Translations under genes and position numbers: made by a program
The notes under the pieces: model-generated
The model's input: only the letters and a program-made list of their open reading frames with translations
What the model was told of the DNA's origin: nothing
Databases searched by the model: none
Assembly: GCF_020532675.1 (NCBI RefSeq)
Contig: NZ_JAJAVE010000001.1
Location: 1,944,863-2,008,862 of the forward strand
DNA length: 64,000 nucleotides
Direction: 5' to 3'
Origin: Methylobacillus gramineus
Lineage (GTDB): Bacteria; Pseudomonadota; Gammaproteobacteria; Burkholderiales; Methylophilaceae
Part shown: positions 1 to 8,565 of the stretch, one piece after another
Layout of the letters: each line of letters opens with the position of its first letter
Numbering within the stretch: position 1 is the stretch's first letter

Positions 1-1808
1 TCGGCACCAACAATTTCCCGGATTGCTCCAACCTTTGTCATGAATCCACCAGCATGGCATTGCCACCGACTGTCGGCATAGGCAAAGGCTCGGTCACCCT
101 GCATGATTTCGAACACGCCGATACACTGCTGATCTTTGGTCAGAATCCCGCCACCAACCACCCCCGCATGCTGGGTGAACTGCGTGAAGCCGCCAAGCGC
201 GGCGCACGCATTGTGGCAATCAACCCACTGAAGGAACGCGGCCTGGAACGCTTTGCCGATCCACAAAGCCCGTTCGACATGTTGTCATTCAAGGGCTCCA
301 AGATCAGCGATATGTTCATCCAGCCCAAGCTGGGTGGTGATTTGGCCCTAATCAAGGGCATGATCAAGTTTGTGATTCAATGGGATGATGAAGCGATCAA
401 GAATGGCACTGCTCGTGTGGTCGATCTAGAGTTTATCCAGCAACACACCAATGGTTTTGAACAGATTGCCGAAGATGCACGCCAGGAAAGCTGGGATGCC
501 ATCACTGAAGAATCCGGTGTTTCACTGGAACAGATTGAGCAAATCTCGCGCATTTATGTCGCTGGCAACCGCGTCATATCCACCTGGGGCATGGGCATCA
601 CCCAGCACAAGCATGGGGTTGCCACCATCAAGACCCTGGTTAACCTGATGCTGTTACGCGGCAATATAGGCAAGGAAGGCGCAGGCCTCTGCCCGGTACG
701 TGGTCACAGCAATGTGCAAGGTAATCGTACCGTAGGCATTTATGAAAAAATGCCCGAGAAGTTCCTCTCCAGCCTGGAGCAGGTATTCGACATCAAAGTA
801 CCAAAAGCCCATGGCTATGATGCAGTCGCCGCCATTCAGGCCATGATAGACGGCAAGGTAAAGGTGTTTTTTGGCCTGGGAGGCAACTTCTCCATTGCCA
901 CGCCCGACACTGACCGTACCTGGGATGGCCTACGCAGCTGCACGCTCACTGCCCATGTCACCACCAAGCTCAACCGCAGCCACCTAGTACACGGCACTGA
1001 AGCACTGATCCTGCCTTGCTTGGGACGTACCGAGATCGACACCCAGGAAACCGGCCCCCAAGGCGTGACCGTGGAAGATTCCATGAGCATGGTGCATATC
1101 TCGTATGGCATGAACAAGCCTGCTTCCATGCACCTGCTGTCAGAGCCTGCCATCGTCGCCCGCCTGGCACATGCCACACTCAAGCACAGCAAGACACCTT
1201 GGCTGGAATACATCAAGGATTACAGCAAGATCCGTGAGGTGATTGAGCAGACCATGCCGGAAGCATTCAAGGATTACAACGAACGCATCAAGCATCCAGG
1301 CGGCTTCCGCATGCCGGTGCCGTCCAGCCATCGCATCTGGATCACACCTTCTGGCAAAGCTGAATTCACTGTGCAGGCGATTCCACGCAATTCCCCTATC
1401 CACCAGGCACGCGAGAAGTTTGGCGACAAGCTGTTTGTACTCATGACTACACGCTCACACGATCAGTACAACACCACGATCTATGGCATGGATGACCGTT
1501 ATCGCGGTGTGTTCGGCCAGCGTCGCGTAGTGTTCATGAACCCGGAAGATATCAAGCGTATGGGACTCAAGGCAGGTGACTGGGTCAACCTGGTCAGCGT
1601 CTGGCAGGATGACATTACCCGTCGGGCCGATAACTTCCTGATAGTGTCTTATGACATTCCCCAGGGCTGCCTCAGTGCTTACTACCCTGAAACCAATAAC
1701 CTGGTACCGCTGGAAAGTGTGGCTGATGACTCCCATACACCAACATCGAAATCGATCCCGGTGATTATCGAGAAAGCGGCAGAAAAGCAGGTGTCCCGTG
1801 CTGCTTGA
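1..1808 (+). CDS. FdhF/YdeP-type molybdopterin oxidoreductase, 5' truncated
   Basis: This is the C-terminal part (about 602 residues visible) of a molybdopterin-dependent oxidoreductase of the formate-dehydrogenase-alpha-like FdhF/YdeP group. The reading frame is open from base 3, so the start lies before the window; the Met codon at 54 is internal because the preceding codons (GTNNFPDCSNLCHESTS) match the cofactor-binding region of the family. A cofactor-contact segment (LLIFGQNPATNHPRM) and a C-terminal molydopterin-dinucleotide-binding domain (LFVLMTTRSHDQYNTT onward) are visible. Known members are cytoplasmic and many have no proven substrate; formate oxidation is plausible in a methylotroph but is inferred. 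The stop overlaps the next gene by 11 bases, suggesting translational coupling. Confidence 0.88.
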   Translation, partial: GTNNFPDCSNLCHESTSMALPPTVGIGKGSVTLHDFEHADTLLIFGQNPATNHPRMLGELREAAKRGARIVAINPLKERGLERFADPQSPFDMLSFKGSKISDMFIQPKLGGDLALIKGMIKFVIQWDDEAIKNGTARVVDLEFIQQHTNGFEQIAEDARQESWDAITEESGVSLEQIEQISRIYVAGNRVISTWGMGITQHKHGVATIKTLVNLMLLRGNIGKEGAGLCPVRGHSNVQGNRTVGIYEKMPEKFLSSLEQVFDIKVPKAHGYDAVAAIQAMIDGKVKVFFGLGGNFSIATPDTDRTWDGLRSCTLTAHVTTKLNRSHLVHGTEALILPCLGRTEIDTQETGPQGVTVEDSMSMVHISYGMNKPASMHLLSEPAIVARLAHATLKHSKTPWLEYIKDYSKIREVIEQTMPEAFKDYNERIKHPGGFRMPVPSSHRIWITPSGKAEFTVQAIPRNSPIHQAREKFGDKLFVLMTTRSHDQYNTTIYGMDDRYRGVFGQRRVVFMNPEDIKRMGLKAGDWVNLVSVWQDDITRRADNFLIVSYDIPQGCLSAYYPETNNLVPLESVADDSHTPTSKSIPVIIEKAAEKQVSRAA

Positions 1809-2106
1809 GGATAGCCATTATCAGGAAGCCACTGACTTCCAGCCTGAAACCAGCGGGCTGGACAGCAGTGCGGTGCTCATGCTCGGCATATTGGAGTTAC
1901 TGCATGCCGAACATGATCGTGGACGCGCTGTGATGCCACTGGCCGCCATCTGCAAACGCCTTGGCTTACGCATGAGCACCTTGCAACGCTTGATGACAGC
2001 CCTCACCGAGCAGGAGCTGATCACCATCAGCACCGAGAAAGAACGCCTGGTAGCAGCATTGACGCCTGGCGGAGAAGAAATTTCCAGCGCATTGCAAGCG
2101 CAGTAA
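1798..2106 (+). CDS. small winged-helix-like protein coupled to the molybdoenzyme
   Basis: A 102-residue protein with a GTG start inside the last codons of the upstream molybdoenzyme (11-base overlap), with AGG about eight bases ahead as a possible ribosome site. The second half (LAAICKRLGLRMSTLQRLMT followed by ALTEQELITIS) reads as a helix-turn-helix plus wing, as in MarR-like folds. There is no signal peptide or membrane segment. I do not recognise a named family. The overlap suggests a regulator or accessory factor made with the enzyme; the function is inferred from position only. Confidence 0.65.
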   Translation: MLLEDSHYQEATDFQPETSGLDSSAVLMLGILELLHAEHDRGRAVMPLAAICKRLGLRMSTLQRLMTALTEQELITISTEKERLVAALTPGGEEISSALQAQ

Positions 2107-2190
2107 GTAAAGGGCAGCCTCCCGCGCCGCATGGTGGCTGGAGTACAATGGCATTCATTCTTCATTAATGATTGCGATTGTCCGGCCACC

Positions 2191-3624
2191 ATGAAGCTTT
2201 ACGTCTCATTTGCTGCACGCATCCGTGCGATGATAGATGAAGGCGTATTGCGTCCTGGCGATAAAATCTTTTCCGTACGCCAGGCCAGCCAGAAATACTC
2301 GCTCAGCATCAGTACGGTCTTACGCGCTTACCTGCTGCTTGAGCAGGAAGGCGTCATCAGCAGTCATCCGCAATCCGGCTACTATGTGACACCGCGCAAA
2401 CGCCTGCAGAAGCGCGGATCCCCCCTAGGCAAGGACGTCAACTTATCCGAGGTCGATGCCAGCAACCTGGTACTCACCACGCTGAAATCAATCCGTGAAT
2501 TCGGTACTGTACCCTTGGGTTCGCCCTTTCCTGATCCTCAGCTGTTCCCGCTCAAGAAAATCCACCAATACGAAAAAGCCCTGACCGACGACGAAGGCGA
2601 ATGGGGCATTTTAAGCGACCTGCCCCCAGGCAATGAAATGCTGCGCCAGCAGATTGCCAGGCGCTACCTGGAAAATGGCATGGATATCTCACCCGATGAT
2701 ATCGTGATCACCCACGGTGCCACCGAGGCCATCACCCTCTGCCTGCAGGCAGTCGCAAAAGCCGGTGACATCATTGCCCTGGAAGCTCCCGGCTATTATG
2801 CGCTGGCGCACACAGTGGAACGCATGGGGATGAAGGTCGCTGAACTACGTACAGATCCACATTCAGGTATTGATCTGGATGCATTGCGTGCCACCATCAA
2901 CAATGTGCGCATTGCCGCGGTCATTCTCACCACCAACTTTCAGAATCCACTCGGATTTGTCATGCCGGATGAGAAAAAGCAGGCATTGGTGGAGTTGCTG
3001 GCAGAAGAACAGATTCCACTGATTGAGGATGACGTCTATCACGAGCTGTATTTCTGCGAACAGGCACCCAAGCCAGCCAAGGCTTTTGATCAATCCGGCC
3101 TGGTACTGCATTGCTCTTCTTTTTCCAAATCACTGGCACCAGGTTACCGCGTTGGCTGGACCGTGGCTGGGCGTTATCGCCAAGAAGTGGAAAGATTGAT
3201 GTTCCTCAACAGCCTGTCTTTGCCTTCAGCCCCACAGATTGCAATTGCCAAATTCATGCAGCGTGACAGCTACGAGCAGCACCTCAAGCAGTTACGCCAT
3301 ACCTTACGCTCGCAATACGTACTGATTCGCACCGTGATAGAAGAAAGCTTTCCGCCAGGTACCCTGCTTTCCGTTCCCAGGGGTGGCTATGTCATCTGGA
3401 TACAATTACCCAAGGGCATAGACGCATTAAAGCTCTATCGGCGAGCCATTGACAACGGCATCACCGTGGCACCTGGCACCATCTTCTCGCGTAAAAAAGA
3501 CCTTACCAACTATATCCGTCTTAACTTCAGCCATTTGTGGACTGTTGCCATTGAGCAGGCAGTCAGGGATGTGGGCGCGATGGTAGTGACCTTATGGGAT
3601 GAGTCGCGCGAAGAACCAGCATGA
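2191..3624 (+). CDS. MocR-type regulator (GntR wHTH plus aminotransferase-like domain)
   Basis: A 477-residue PLP-binding transcriptional regulator of the MocR/YdcR group. Residues 1-75 form a GntR winged helix (MKLYVSFAARIRAMIDEG, then KIFSVRQASQKYSLSISTV). The rest is a class I aminotransferase fold with the PLP lysine in SSFSKSLAPGYRVGW and the Asn/Asp signature NFQNPLGF. The frame extends upstream to 2131, but the Met at 2191 aligns with the usual N-terminus of the family and the added residues look non-coding; a TACAAT -10-like box lies in that stretch. These proteins regulate vitamin-B6, amino-acid or aminotransferase genes. The target is unknown here. Confidence 0.85.
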   Translation: MKLYVSFAARIRAMIDEGVLRPGDKIFSVRQASQKYSLSISTVLRAYLLLEQEGVISSHPQSGYYVTPRKRLQKRGSPLGKDVNLSEVDASNLVLTTLKSIREFGTVPLGSPFPDPQLFPLKKIHQYEKALTDDEGEWGILSDLPPGNEMLRQQIARRYLENGMDISPDDIVITHGATEAITLCLQAVAKAGDIIALEAPGYYALAHTVERMGMKVAELRTDPHSGIDLDALRATINNVRIAAVILTTNFQNPLGFVMPDEKKQALVELLAEEQIPLIEDDVYHELYFCEQAPKPAKAFDQSGLVLHCSSFSKSLAPGYRVGWTVAGRYRQEVERLMFLNSLSLPSAPQIAIAKFMQRDSYEQHLKQLRHTLRSQYVLIRTVIEESFPPGTLLSVPRGGYVIWIQLPKGIDALKLYRRAIDNGITVAPGTIFSRKKDLTNYIRLNFSHLWTVAIEQAVRDVGAMVVTLWDESREEPA

Positions 3625-3690
3625 AAGACGGCATCTGCCCATCAGAGAATACCCTGCAGGCTTAATAGATCCCTTTAACCCGCTAATCTA

Positions 3691-3879
3691 TCAGCAGCAA
3701 CGCTTGACGCCATCCCACTGCTCTTCCTGCCAGGCACGAAAAAATGCCTCGCGCGACAATGGAGCTGCGGTATGCCCATGACGCGCATACAACCTTAAAT
3801 AACGTTCGTAGGCATCATCGCCTGACAATCGGCGTAGCAGCTGCCAGGCTTGTTGCAGGCGCGTTCTGATCCCGGCCAT
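3691..3879 (-). CDS. ybdD: YbdD/YjiX family protein (DUF466)
   Basis: A 62-residue protein with the typical DUF466 pattern: a basic helix (QQAWQLLRRLSGDDAYERYL), then HGHTAAPLSREAFF and a C-terminal Cys pair. Its start codon shares one base with the cstA stop (TGATG), so the two are translationally coupled. Small proteins of this family accompany CstA-type pyruvate/peptide transporters in many proteobacteria and are thought to help transport. The assignment rests on sequence pattern plus linkage. Confidence 0.85.
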   Translation of the reverse strand: MAGIRTRLQQAWQLLRRLSGDDAYERYLRLYARHGHTAAPLSREAFFRAWQEEQWDGVKRCC

Positions 3880-5948
3880 CAGTGGCGCACCCAGGCCTGG
3901 TCCAATTGCGTCATGGTGTGAGGCGTTTCGCTCAATGGGCGCACAGGTTTGCCTGCCAGATAACGATAACTCACGCGTAGCATGTCAAGTATCACGATCC
4001 ACAGCACGGCCACAAAGAACAAGGTCAACGCAGCGTCCAGTTGCTGATTCAGGATGAGCTGCGGGGCAACGGCTACCTTCTCCGGTGGCAGGACACCAGC
4101 AGCGAGTTTGTCTGCCATATCATTGGCCGCGGCCAAAAAACCTACACGTATATCTGGACTGGTAATCTTTTCCCAGGCCGCAGCGCTGGTGATCAACACC
4201 AGCCAGGCCAGTGGCAGGCCGGTCACCCATGCATACTTGAGACGACCAGACTTGATGAGGATGCCAGTGCCCACCGATAACGCAATCGCCGCCAGCATCT
4301 GGTTAGAAATACCGAATAGCGGCCACAGAATATTGACGCCCCCGTTCGGGTCTATCACGCCGATATAAAGAAAGTACCCCCAGCCTGACACCACAATCGC
4401 ACTGGTCAGCAACACGGATGGATACCAGGAAGTCTGCCCCATTTTTGGCCAGATATTCCCCAGCATATCCTGCAACATAAAACGACCCACGCGGGTGCCT
4501 GCATCCAAAGTGGTCAGGATAAAGATGGCCTCGAACATGATGGCAAAGTGGTACCACAGCGCCAACATGCTCTGACCAAACGCGCTGCCAAAAATACTGG
4601 CCATCCCCACTGCCAGTGACGGCGCTCCACCTGTCCGGGCAAACAGGGTGGATTCGCCCATATCCCTTGCCAGGCTTTCCATCTGCTCCACGGTCACCGG
4701 GAAACCCCAGGCTGAAATAGTGGCCACAGCATCTGCGGCCTCCTTACCGACCACCCCAGCCGAGCTGTTAATGGCAAAGAACACGCCAGGATCCAGCACG
4801 GTTGCGGCGATCATCGCCATAATCGCCACAAATGATTCCAGCAACATGGCGCCATAACCAATCATGCGAATATCGCCTTCATTGGCCAGCAATTTGGGGG
4901 AGGTGCCGGAAGCAATCAGTGCATGGAATCCAGAAATAGCTCCACAGGCAATCGTAATAAATACAAAGGGAAATAGCGTGCCACCAAATATCGGGCCAGA
5001 GCCATCAATAAACTGCGTCAGCGCAGGCATTTTGACTTCAGGCTGGAGCAAAATAATGGCAATCGCCAGCAGGGAAATCGTCCCCACTTTCATGAAGGTA
5101 GAAAGATAATCGCGCGGTGCGAGCAATAGCCAGACTGGCATGATGGCCGCAGCAAACCCATAGGCCATCACCCACCAGGCCAGCGTCAGGCCTTCCTGGT
5201 CAAATATCACACGCAGGCTGGCATGATGGTCTATCCAGCCACCAGCAAATACCGAAAACAATAACAGTGCCACGCCCAGCACCGAGGCTTCCAACACACG
5301 ACCAGGCCGGAAATGACGCATATAGAGGCCGACAATCATGGCAATCGGGATGGTCGCCGCCACCGTGGAGGTGGCCCATGGGCTGTGCTTCATGGCGTTG
5401 ACCACCACCAGGCCCAATACGGCAATTAAAATCACCATGATAATGAAGGTACCGATCAGTGCCGCTGCACCTCCAATAGGCCCCAGCTCGTCACGTGCCA
5501 TTTGGCCCAGGCTGCGTCCGTTGCGACGGGTTGAGAGGAACAGGGTCACCATATCCTGCACGGCACCTCCAAGTACTGCACCGACCAATATCCACAAGGT
5601 GCCAGGCAGATAGCCGAACTGCGCAGCCAGCGTAGGCCCCACCAACGGACCCGGGCCTGCGATCGCAGCAAAATGATGGCCGAATACAACCCACTTATTG
5701 GTGGGGACATAATCACGGCCATTATCCAGACGTTCAGCCGGAGTCGCCCTGCTGGGGTCTACGACCAGCACTTTCGCCGCAATCCAGGCTGCATAGAAAC
5801 GATAGGCAATGGCAAAGACACAGACTGCGGCAGCAATGAACCACAAGGCATTGATGCTTTCACCACGATGCAGCGCAATACCACCAACGGCACCAGCACC
5901 AATCACCGCAATCGACAGCCAGACTAGAGAACTCAAGGTTTTATTCAT
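3879..5948 (-). CDS. cstA: carbon starvation protein A (pyruvate/peptide transporter)
   Basis: A 689-residue polytopic inner-membrane protein of the CstA family with about 16-18 hydrophobic segments. The conserved early segment FGHHFAAIAGPGPLVGPTLA and the motif GAISGFHALIASGTSPK are present, and length matches family norms. Family members import pyruvate (BtsT/CstA) or peptides, usually with a YbdD-type partner, which follows here with a one-base overlap. The gene is divergent from the small secreted protein at 6111; the 160-base spacer shows no clear operator. Confidence 0.93.
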   Translation of the reverse strand: MNKTLSSLVWLSIAVIGAGAVGGIALHRGESINALWFIAAAVCVFAIAYRFYAAWIAAKVLVVDPSRATPAERLDNGRDYVPTNKWVVFGHHFAAIAGPGPLVGPTLAAQFGYLPGTLWILVGAVLGGAVQDMVTLFLSTRRNGRSLGQMARDELGPIGGAAALIGTFIIMVILIAVLGLVVVNAMKHSPWATSTVAATIPIAMIVGLYMRHFRPGRVLEASVLGVALLLFSVFAGGWIDHHASLRVIFDQEGLTLAWWVMAYGFAAAIMPVWLLLAPRDYLSTFMKVGTISLLAIAIILLQPEVKMPALTQFIDGSGPIFGGTLFPFVFITIACGAISGFHALIASGTSPKLLANEGDIRMIGYGAMLLESFVAIMAMIAATVLDPGVFFAINSSAGVVGKEAADAVATISAWGFPVTVEQMESLARDMGESTLFARTGGAPSLAVGMASIFGSAFGQSMLALWYHFAIMFEAIFILTTLDAGTRVGRFMLQDMLGNIWPKMGQTSWYPSVLLTSAIVVSGWGYFLYIGVIDPNGGVNILWPLFGISNQMLAAIALSVGTGILIKSGRLKYAWVTGLPLAWLVLITSAAAWEKITSPDIRVGFLAAANDMADKLAAGVLPPEKVAVAPQLILNQQLDAALTLFFVAVLWIVILDMLRVSYRYLAGKPVRPLSETPHTMTQLDQAWVRH

Positions 5949-6110
5949 TTGGGTTTATGATGGCAAATCAAGAATGTTCGCAAGTATAAAACTAAAGTGA
6001 ATGGTATGCTTTAATTGCCCCACTTCGGCAGCGGAACAATTATTGCTAGTTACTCCGGTGCAATATCTGTATTTGCATTCAGACCAAATCAATAATAGTG
6101 AGAGATAAGC

Positions 6111-6419
6111 ATGAAATTAACCTGTTTAAGTTTGTTGGCTTGCCTGGCCATCGCATCCCCCGTCTGGGCTGAGCCAGCAGAAGGCAAAAGCATAGAAACC
6201 ACCACCGCCAATGGTGACAAAATCCTGCTGCACCCGAATGGCAAGTGGGAATATATTGATACTGCCAAAAAAGCCGAGGCAGATAAGGTCGCCAAGCAAT
6301 ATCCTGAAAATCAGGGCTGCCCCAATGGTACCCAAGGTGGTGTGCTTGGGATCGGTCGCTGCATTCCGCCTGGCGACAAGGACTTCAACCGCGGCTCTAT
6401 CAGCGGCAAAGGCCGTTAA
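6111..6419 (+). CDS. small secreted protein, paralogue of the protein at 27475
   Basis: A 102-residue protein with a Sec signal peptide (MKLTCLSLLACLAIASPVWA, cleavage after VWA). The mature part has a segment TANGDKILLHPNGKWEYI, like the short beta repeat found in several periplasmic DUF proteins, and a C-terminal block with two Cys (GCPNGTQGG, GRCIPPGDKDFNRGS) that could form a disulfide. The ribosome site is weak (GAGA seven bases upstream). A paralogue lies after the nitrate reductase gene at 27475. I do not recognise a named function; a periplasmic role is inferred from the signal peptide. Confidence 0.8.
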   Translation: MKLTCLSLLACLAIASPVWAEPAEGKSIETTTANGDKILLHPNGKWEYIDTAKKAEADKVAKQYPENQGCPNGTQGGVLGIGRCIPPGDKDFNRGSISGKGR

Positions 6420-6429
6420 TTAATCCTGT

Positions 6430-8292
6430 TTGCCATTAAACTTTGTTTTGATCCACTTGCCCAAGCTGGATCAAAACAAAGTCCAGAAACCTGAGGTTGC
6501 CCTGCAAACCCCCGCTCCACCCAAACGCTTGTTACTGCTGAGTGAACTATGGCCATTGCTGCGCCCTTATCGCTGGCAAATTCTCCTGGCTTTCATACTG
6601 CTCAGCCTGGCATCCGCCACCTTGTTGTTAGTTCCGCTGGCATTTCGTGACCTCATAGACTTTGGCTTTGGCCAGCCATCTGCAGAAAAAACCGGCGCAC
6701 TGACTGGCAGCACCAATCTAAACAGCCACTTTCTGATCCTGTTTGGCCTGGCAGGGTTCTGGGCATTGATGGTCGCCAGCCGCTACTACACCGTTTCCTG
6801 GGTAGGTGAACGTGTTACTGCCGATTTACGCAGCGCCGTGTATCAGCGAGTACTTACTCAATCCCCGCAGTTCTTTGAAACCCTGCAGACAGGCGAGGTA
6901 CTTTCACGCCTGACTGGCGATACCACCTTGATCCAGACGGTAGTCGGTAGCTCGGCCTCCATGGGCTTGCGCAGCCTGTTCCAGTTTACAGGCGGCATGG
7001 TGATGCTGGCCGTCACCAGCTTTTACCTGTTCTCGCTCAACCTTGGATTAATGCTGTTATTGATATTGCCCATCATGCTGATAGGCCGGTCGGTCAAGCG
7101 GCTGTCACGTGAGTCGCAGGACCGGATTGCCGACAGCTCGGCCATGGCAGGAGAAATCCTCAACGCCATGCCCACAGTGCAGTCCTATACCCAGGAACAT
7201 CGCGAGATTGCCCGCTTCCGCCAGAGCATTGATGTCAGCTTCAACACCGCAATTCGCCGCGTGCGGGTGCGTGCCGCCATGACTGCAGTGATCATTGCCG
7301 CCATTTCCGGGGCCATCATCTTTGTATTGTGGATAGGCGCGCGTCAGGTAGGTAGTGGTGAAATGTCCGGTGGACAACTGGCTTCGTTCATTCTGTATGC
7401 GGTCATGGTGGCAGGCAGCGTCAGCACCATGGCAGAGGTCTGGGGTGACATCATGCGTGCTGCGGGGGCCACTGAACGATTGCTGGAGCTCTTGCATACA
7501 GAATCTGCCATTAACGAACCCGCGCATCCGCTGACTCCTGCTGCGGAAGAACCTGCGACTATCGCTTTTGAAGAAGTAAGCTTTTACTACCCATCCAGAC
7601 CAAGCCAGCCCTCGCTTGATCATATCTCCCTGTTGATTTCAGCAGGAGAAACTGTGGCACTGGTCGGCCCCTCAGGCGCAGGTAAAACCACCCTGTTCCA
7701 GCTATTGCTGCGTTTTTACGACATCAGCCTCGGCCATATCCGCATTAACGGCCAGGACATCCGCGAACTGAGCCTGCAACAGTTGCGCAGCATGATAGCC
7801 ATCGTGCCGCAGGACCCTGTAATATTCTCTGCGAATGCAATAGAGAACATACGCTACGGCAGACCCTATGCCACTGATGCAGAAGTCAAGATGGCAGCCA
7901 AGGCAGCACTGGCAGATGAGTTTATCGAGAAGCTACCGCAAGGCTATGACACCTTTCTGGGAGAACGTGGCACCCGGCTGTCAGGCGGCCAGCGCCAACG
8001 TATTGCCATCGCGCGCGCCATCCTCAAAAATGCGCCCATTCTCTTGCTGGATGAAGCCACCAGCGCGCTGGATGCAGAATCTGAAATCCTGGTGCAACAA
8101 GGCCTGAACAGCGCCATGCATGGCCGCACTACCCTGGTAATTGCGCATCGCCTTGCCACCATCCAGAATGCAAACCGCGTAGTCGTGCTTGAGAATGGCC
8201 GTATCATCGAAACCGGCCCACCAAGCGAATTACGGCAGCAATCCGGACTGTATAGCCGCCTGGCCAAACTGCAGATGGATATCCAGCCGTAA
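6430..8292 (+). CDS. ABC exporter, fused membrane and ATPase domains (MsbA-like)
   Basis: A roughly 600-residue half-transporter: six transmembrane helices (residues about 35-330), then a nucleotide-binding domain with Walker A GPSGAGKTT, signature LSGGQRQRIA, Walker B ILLLDEATSALD and H-loop AHRLAT. It probably works as a homodimer exporting lipids, drugs or peptides; the substrate cannot be read. The start is uncertain: no ATG lies in frame near the beginning, only TTG at 6430 or 6529. The 6430 option would translate a strong hairpin at 6440-6482, so the later start or a start-site error should be considered. Confidence 0.85.
   Translation: MPLNFVLIHLPKLDQNKVQKPEVALQTPAPPKRLLLLSELWPLLRPYRWQILLAFILLSLASATLLLVPLAFRDLIDFGFGQPSAEKTGALTGSTNLNSHFLILFGLAGFWALMVASRYYTVSWVGERVTADLRSAVYQRVLTQSPQFFETLQTGEVLSRLTGDTTLIQTVVGSSASMGLRSLFQFTGGMVMLAVTSFYLFSLNLGLMLLLILPIMLIGRSVKRLSRESQDRIADSSAMAGEILNAMPTVQSYTQEHREIARFRQSIDVSFNTAIRRVRVRAAMTAVIIAAISGAIIFVLWIGARQVGSGEMSGGQLASFILYAVMVAGSVSTMAEVWGDIMRAAGATERLLELLHTESAINEPAHPLTPAAEEPATIAFEEVSFYYPSRPSQPSLDHISLLISAGETVALVGPSGAGKTTLFQLLLRFYDISLGHIRINGQDIRELSLQQLRSMIAIVPQDPVIFSANAIENIRYGRPYATDAEVKMAAKAALADEFIEKLPQGYDTFLGERGTRLSGGQRQRIAIARAILKNAPILLLDEATSALDAESEILVQQGLNSAMHGRTTLVIAHRLATIQNANRVVVLENGRIIETGPPSELRQQSGLYSRLAKLQMDIQP
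6440..6482. terminator. perfect 16-bp inverted repeat after the small secreted protein gene
   Basis: Arms 6440-6455 (ACTTTGTTTTGATCCA) and 6467-6482 are exact reverse complements. The 11-base loop can itself pair as CTT/AAG around GCCC. No T run follows on either strand, so it is an atypical terminator. It sits 20 bases after the stop of the secreted-protein gene and either inside or just ahead of the ABC exporter gene, so it may limit read-through or protect the upstream mRNA. Confidence 0.6.
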
Positions 8293-8325
8293 CGCTGCTC
8301 CCAAATCAAGCACTCCTTGAAAGCA

Positions 8326-8342
8326 TGCACTACAAGCGTGCA
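8326..8342. promoter_or_regulatory. NtrC-like palindrome upstream of nasR
   Basis: TGCAC, seven bases, GTGCA: a full match in both half-sites to the enterobacterial NtrC consensus (TGCAC-N7-GTGCA). It lies about 225 bases before the nasR start and 33 bases after the exporter stop. I found no sigma-54 promoter with GG-N10-GC spacing between it and nasR, so its action is uncertain. Confidence 0.5.
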
Positions 8343-8465
8343 ATTCTTTCTCATCGTATGTCAGCGATCCTTCAACCACGCTGACAGCCAGGAAAGCATG
8401 AAGATAGACAACGCAAAGATAGGGCATAGTTGTGTATCATCTCTTACTAGGCTTGCTGCATAGCC

Positions 8466-8481
8466 GGGGTGTCCCCACCCC
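8466..8481 (+). other. short GC hairpin in the nasR upstream region
   Basis: GGGGTG, loop TCCC, CACCCC form a six-pair stem in the 273-base spacer between the ABC exporter and nasR. No T run follows. It may be a weak terminator for the exporter gene. A second inverted repeat, GCGCA-N7-TGCGC, lies at 8523-8539, close to the nasR start, and could be an operator. Confidence 0.35.
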
Positions 8482-8565
8482 TGCCCATACAGGACTCGCC
8501 AACCATCGCCTAACCCGTTGTAGCGCATATTAATTGCGCATGATTTTTGCTAGCCAATAGACATC

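Noticed and set aside
2131..2190. Longer N-terminus for the MocR-type regulator
   Set aside because: The added residues do not fit the family, and the segment contains a -10-like box; the Met at 2191 matches the usual start.
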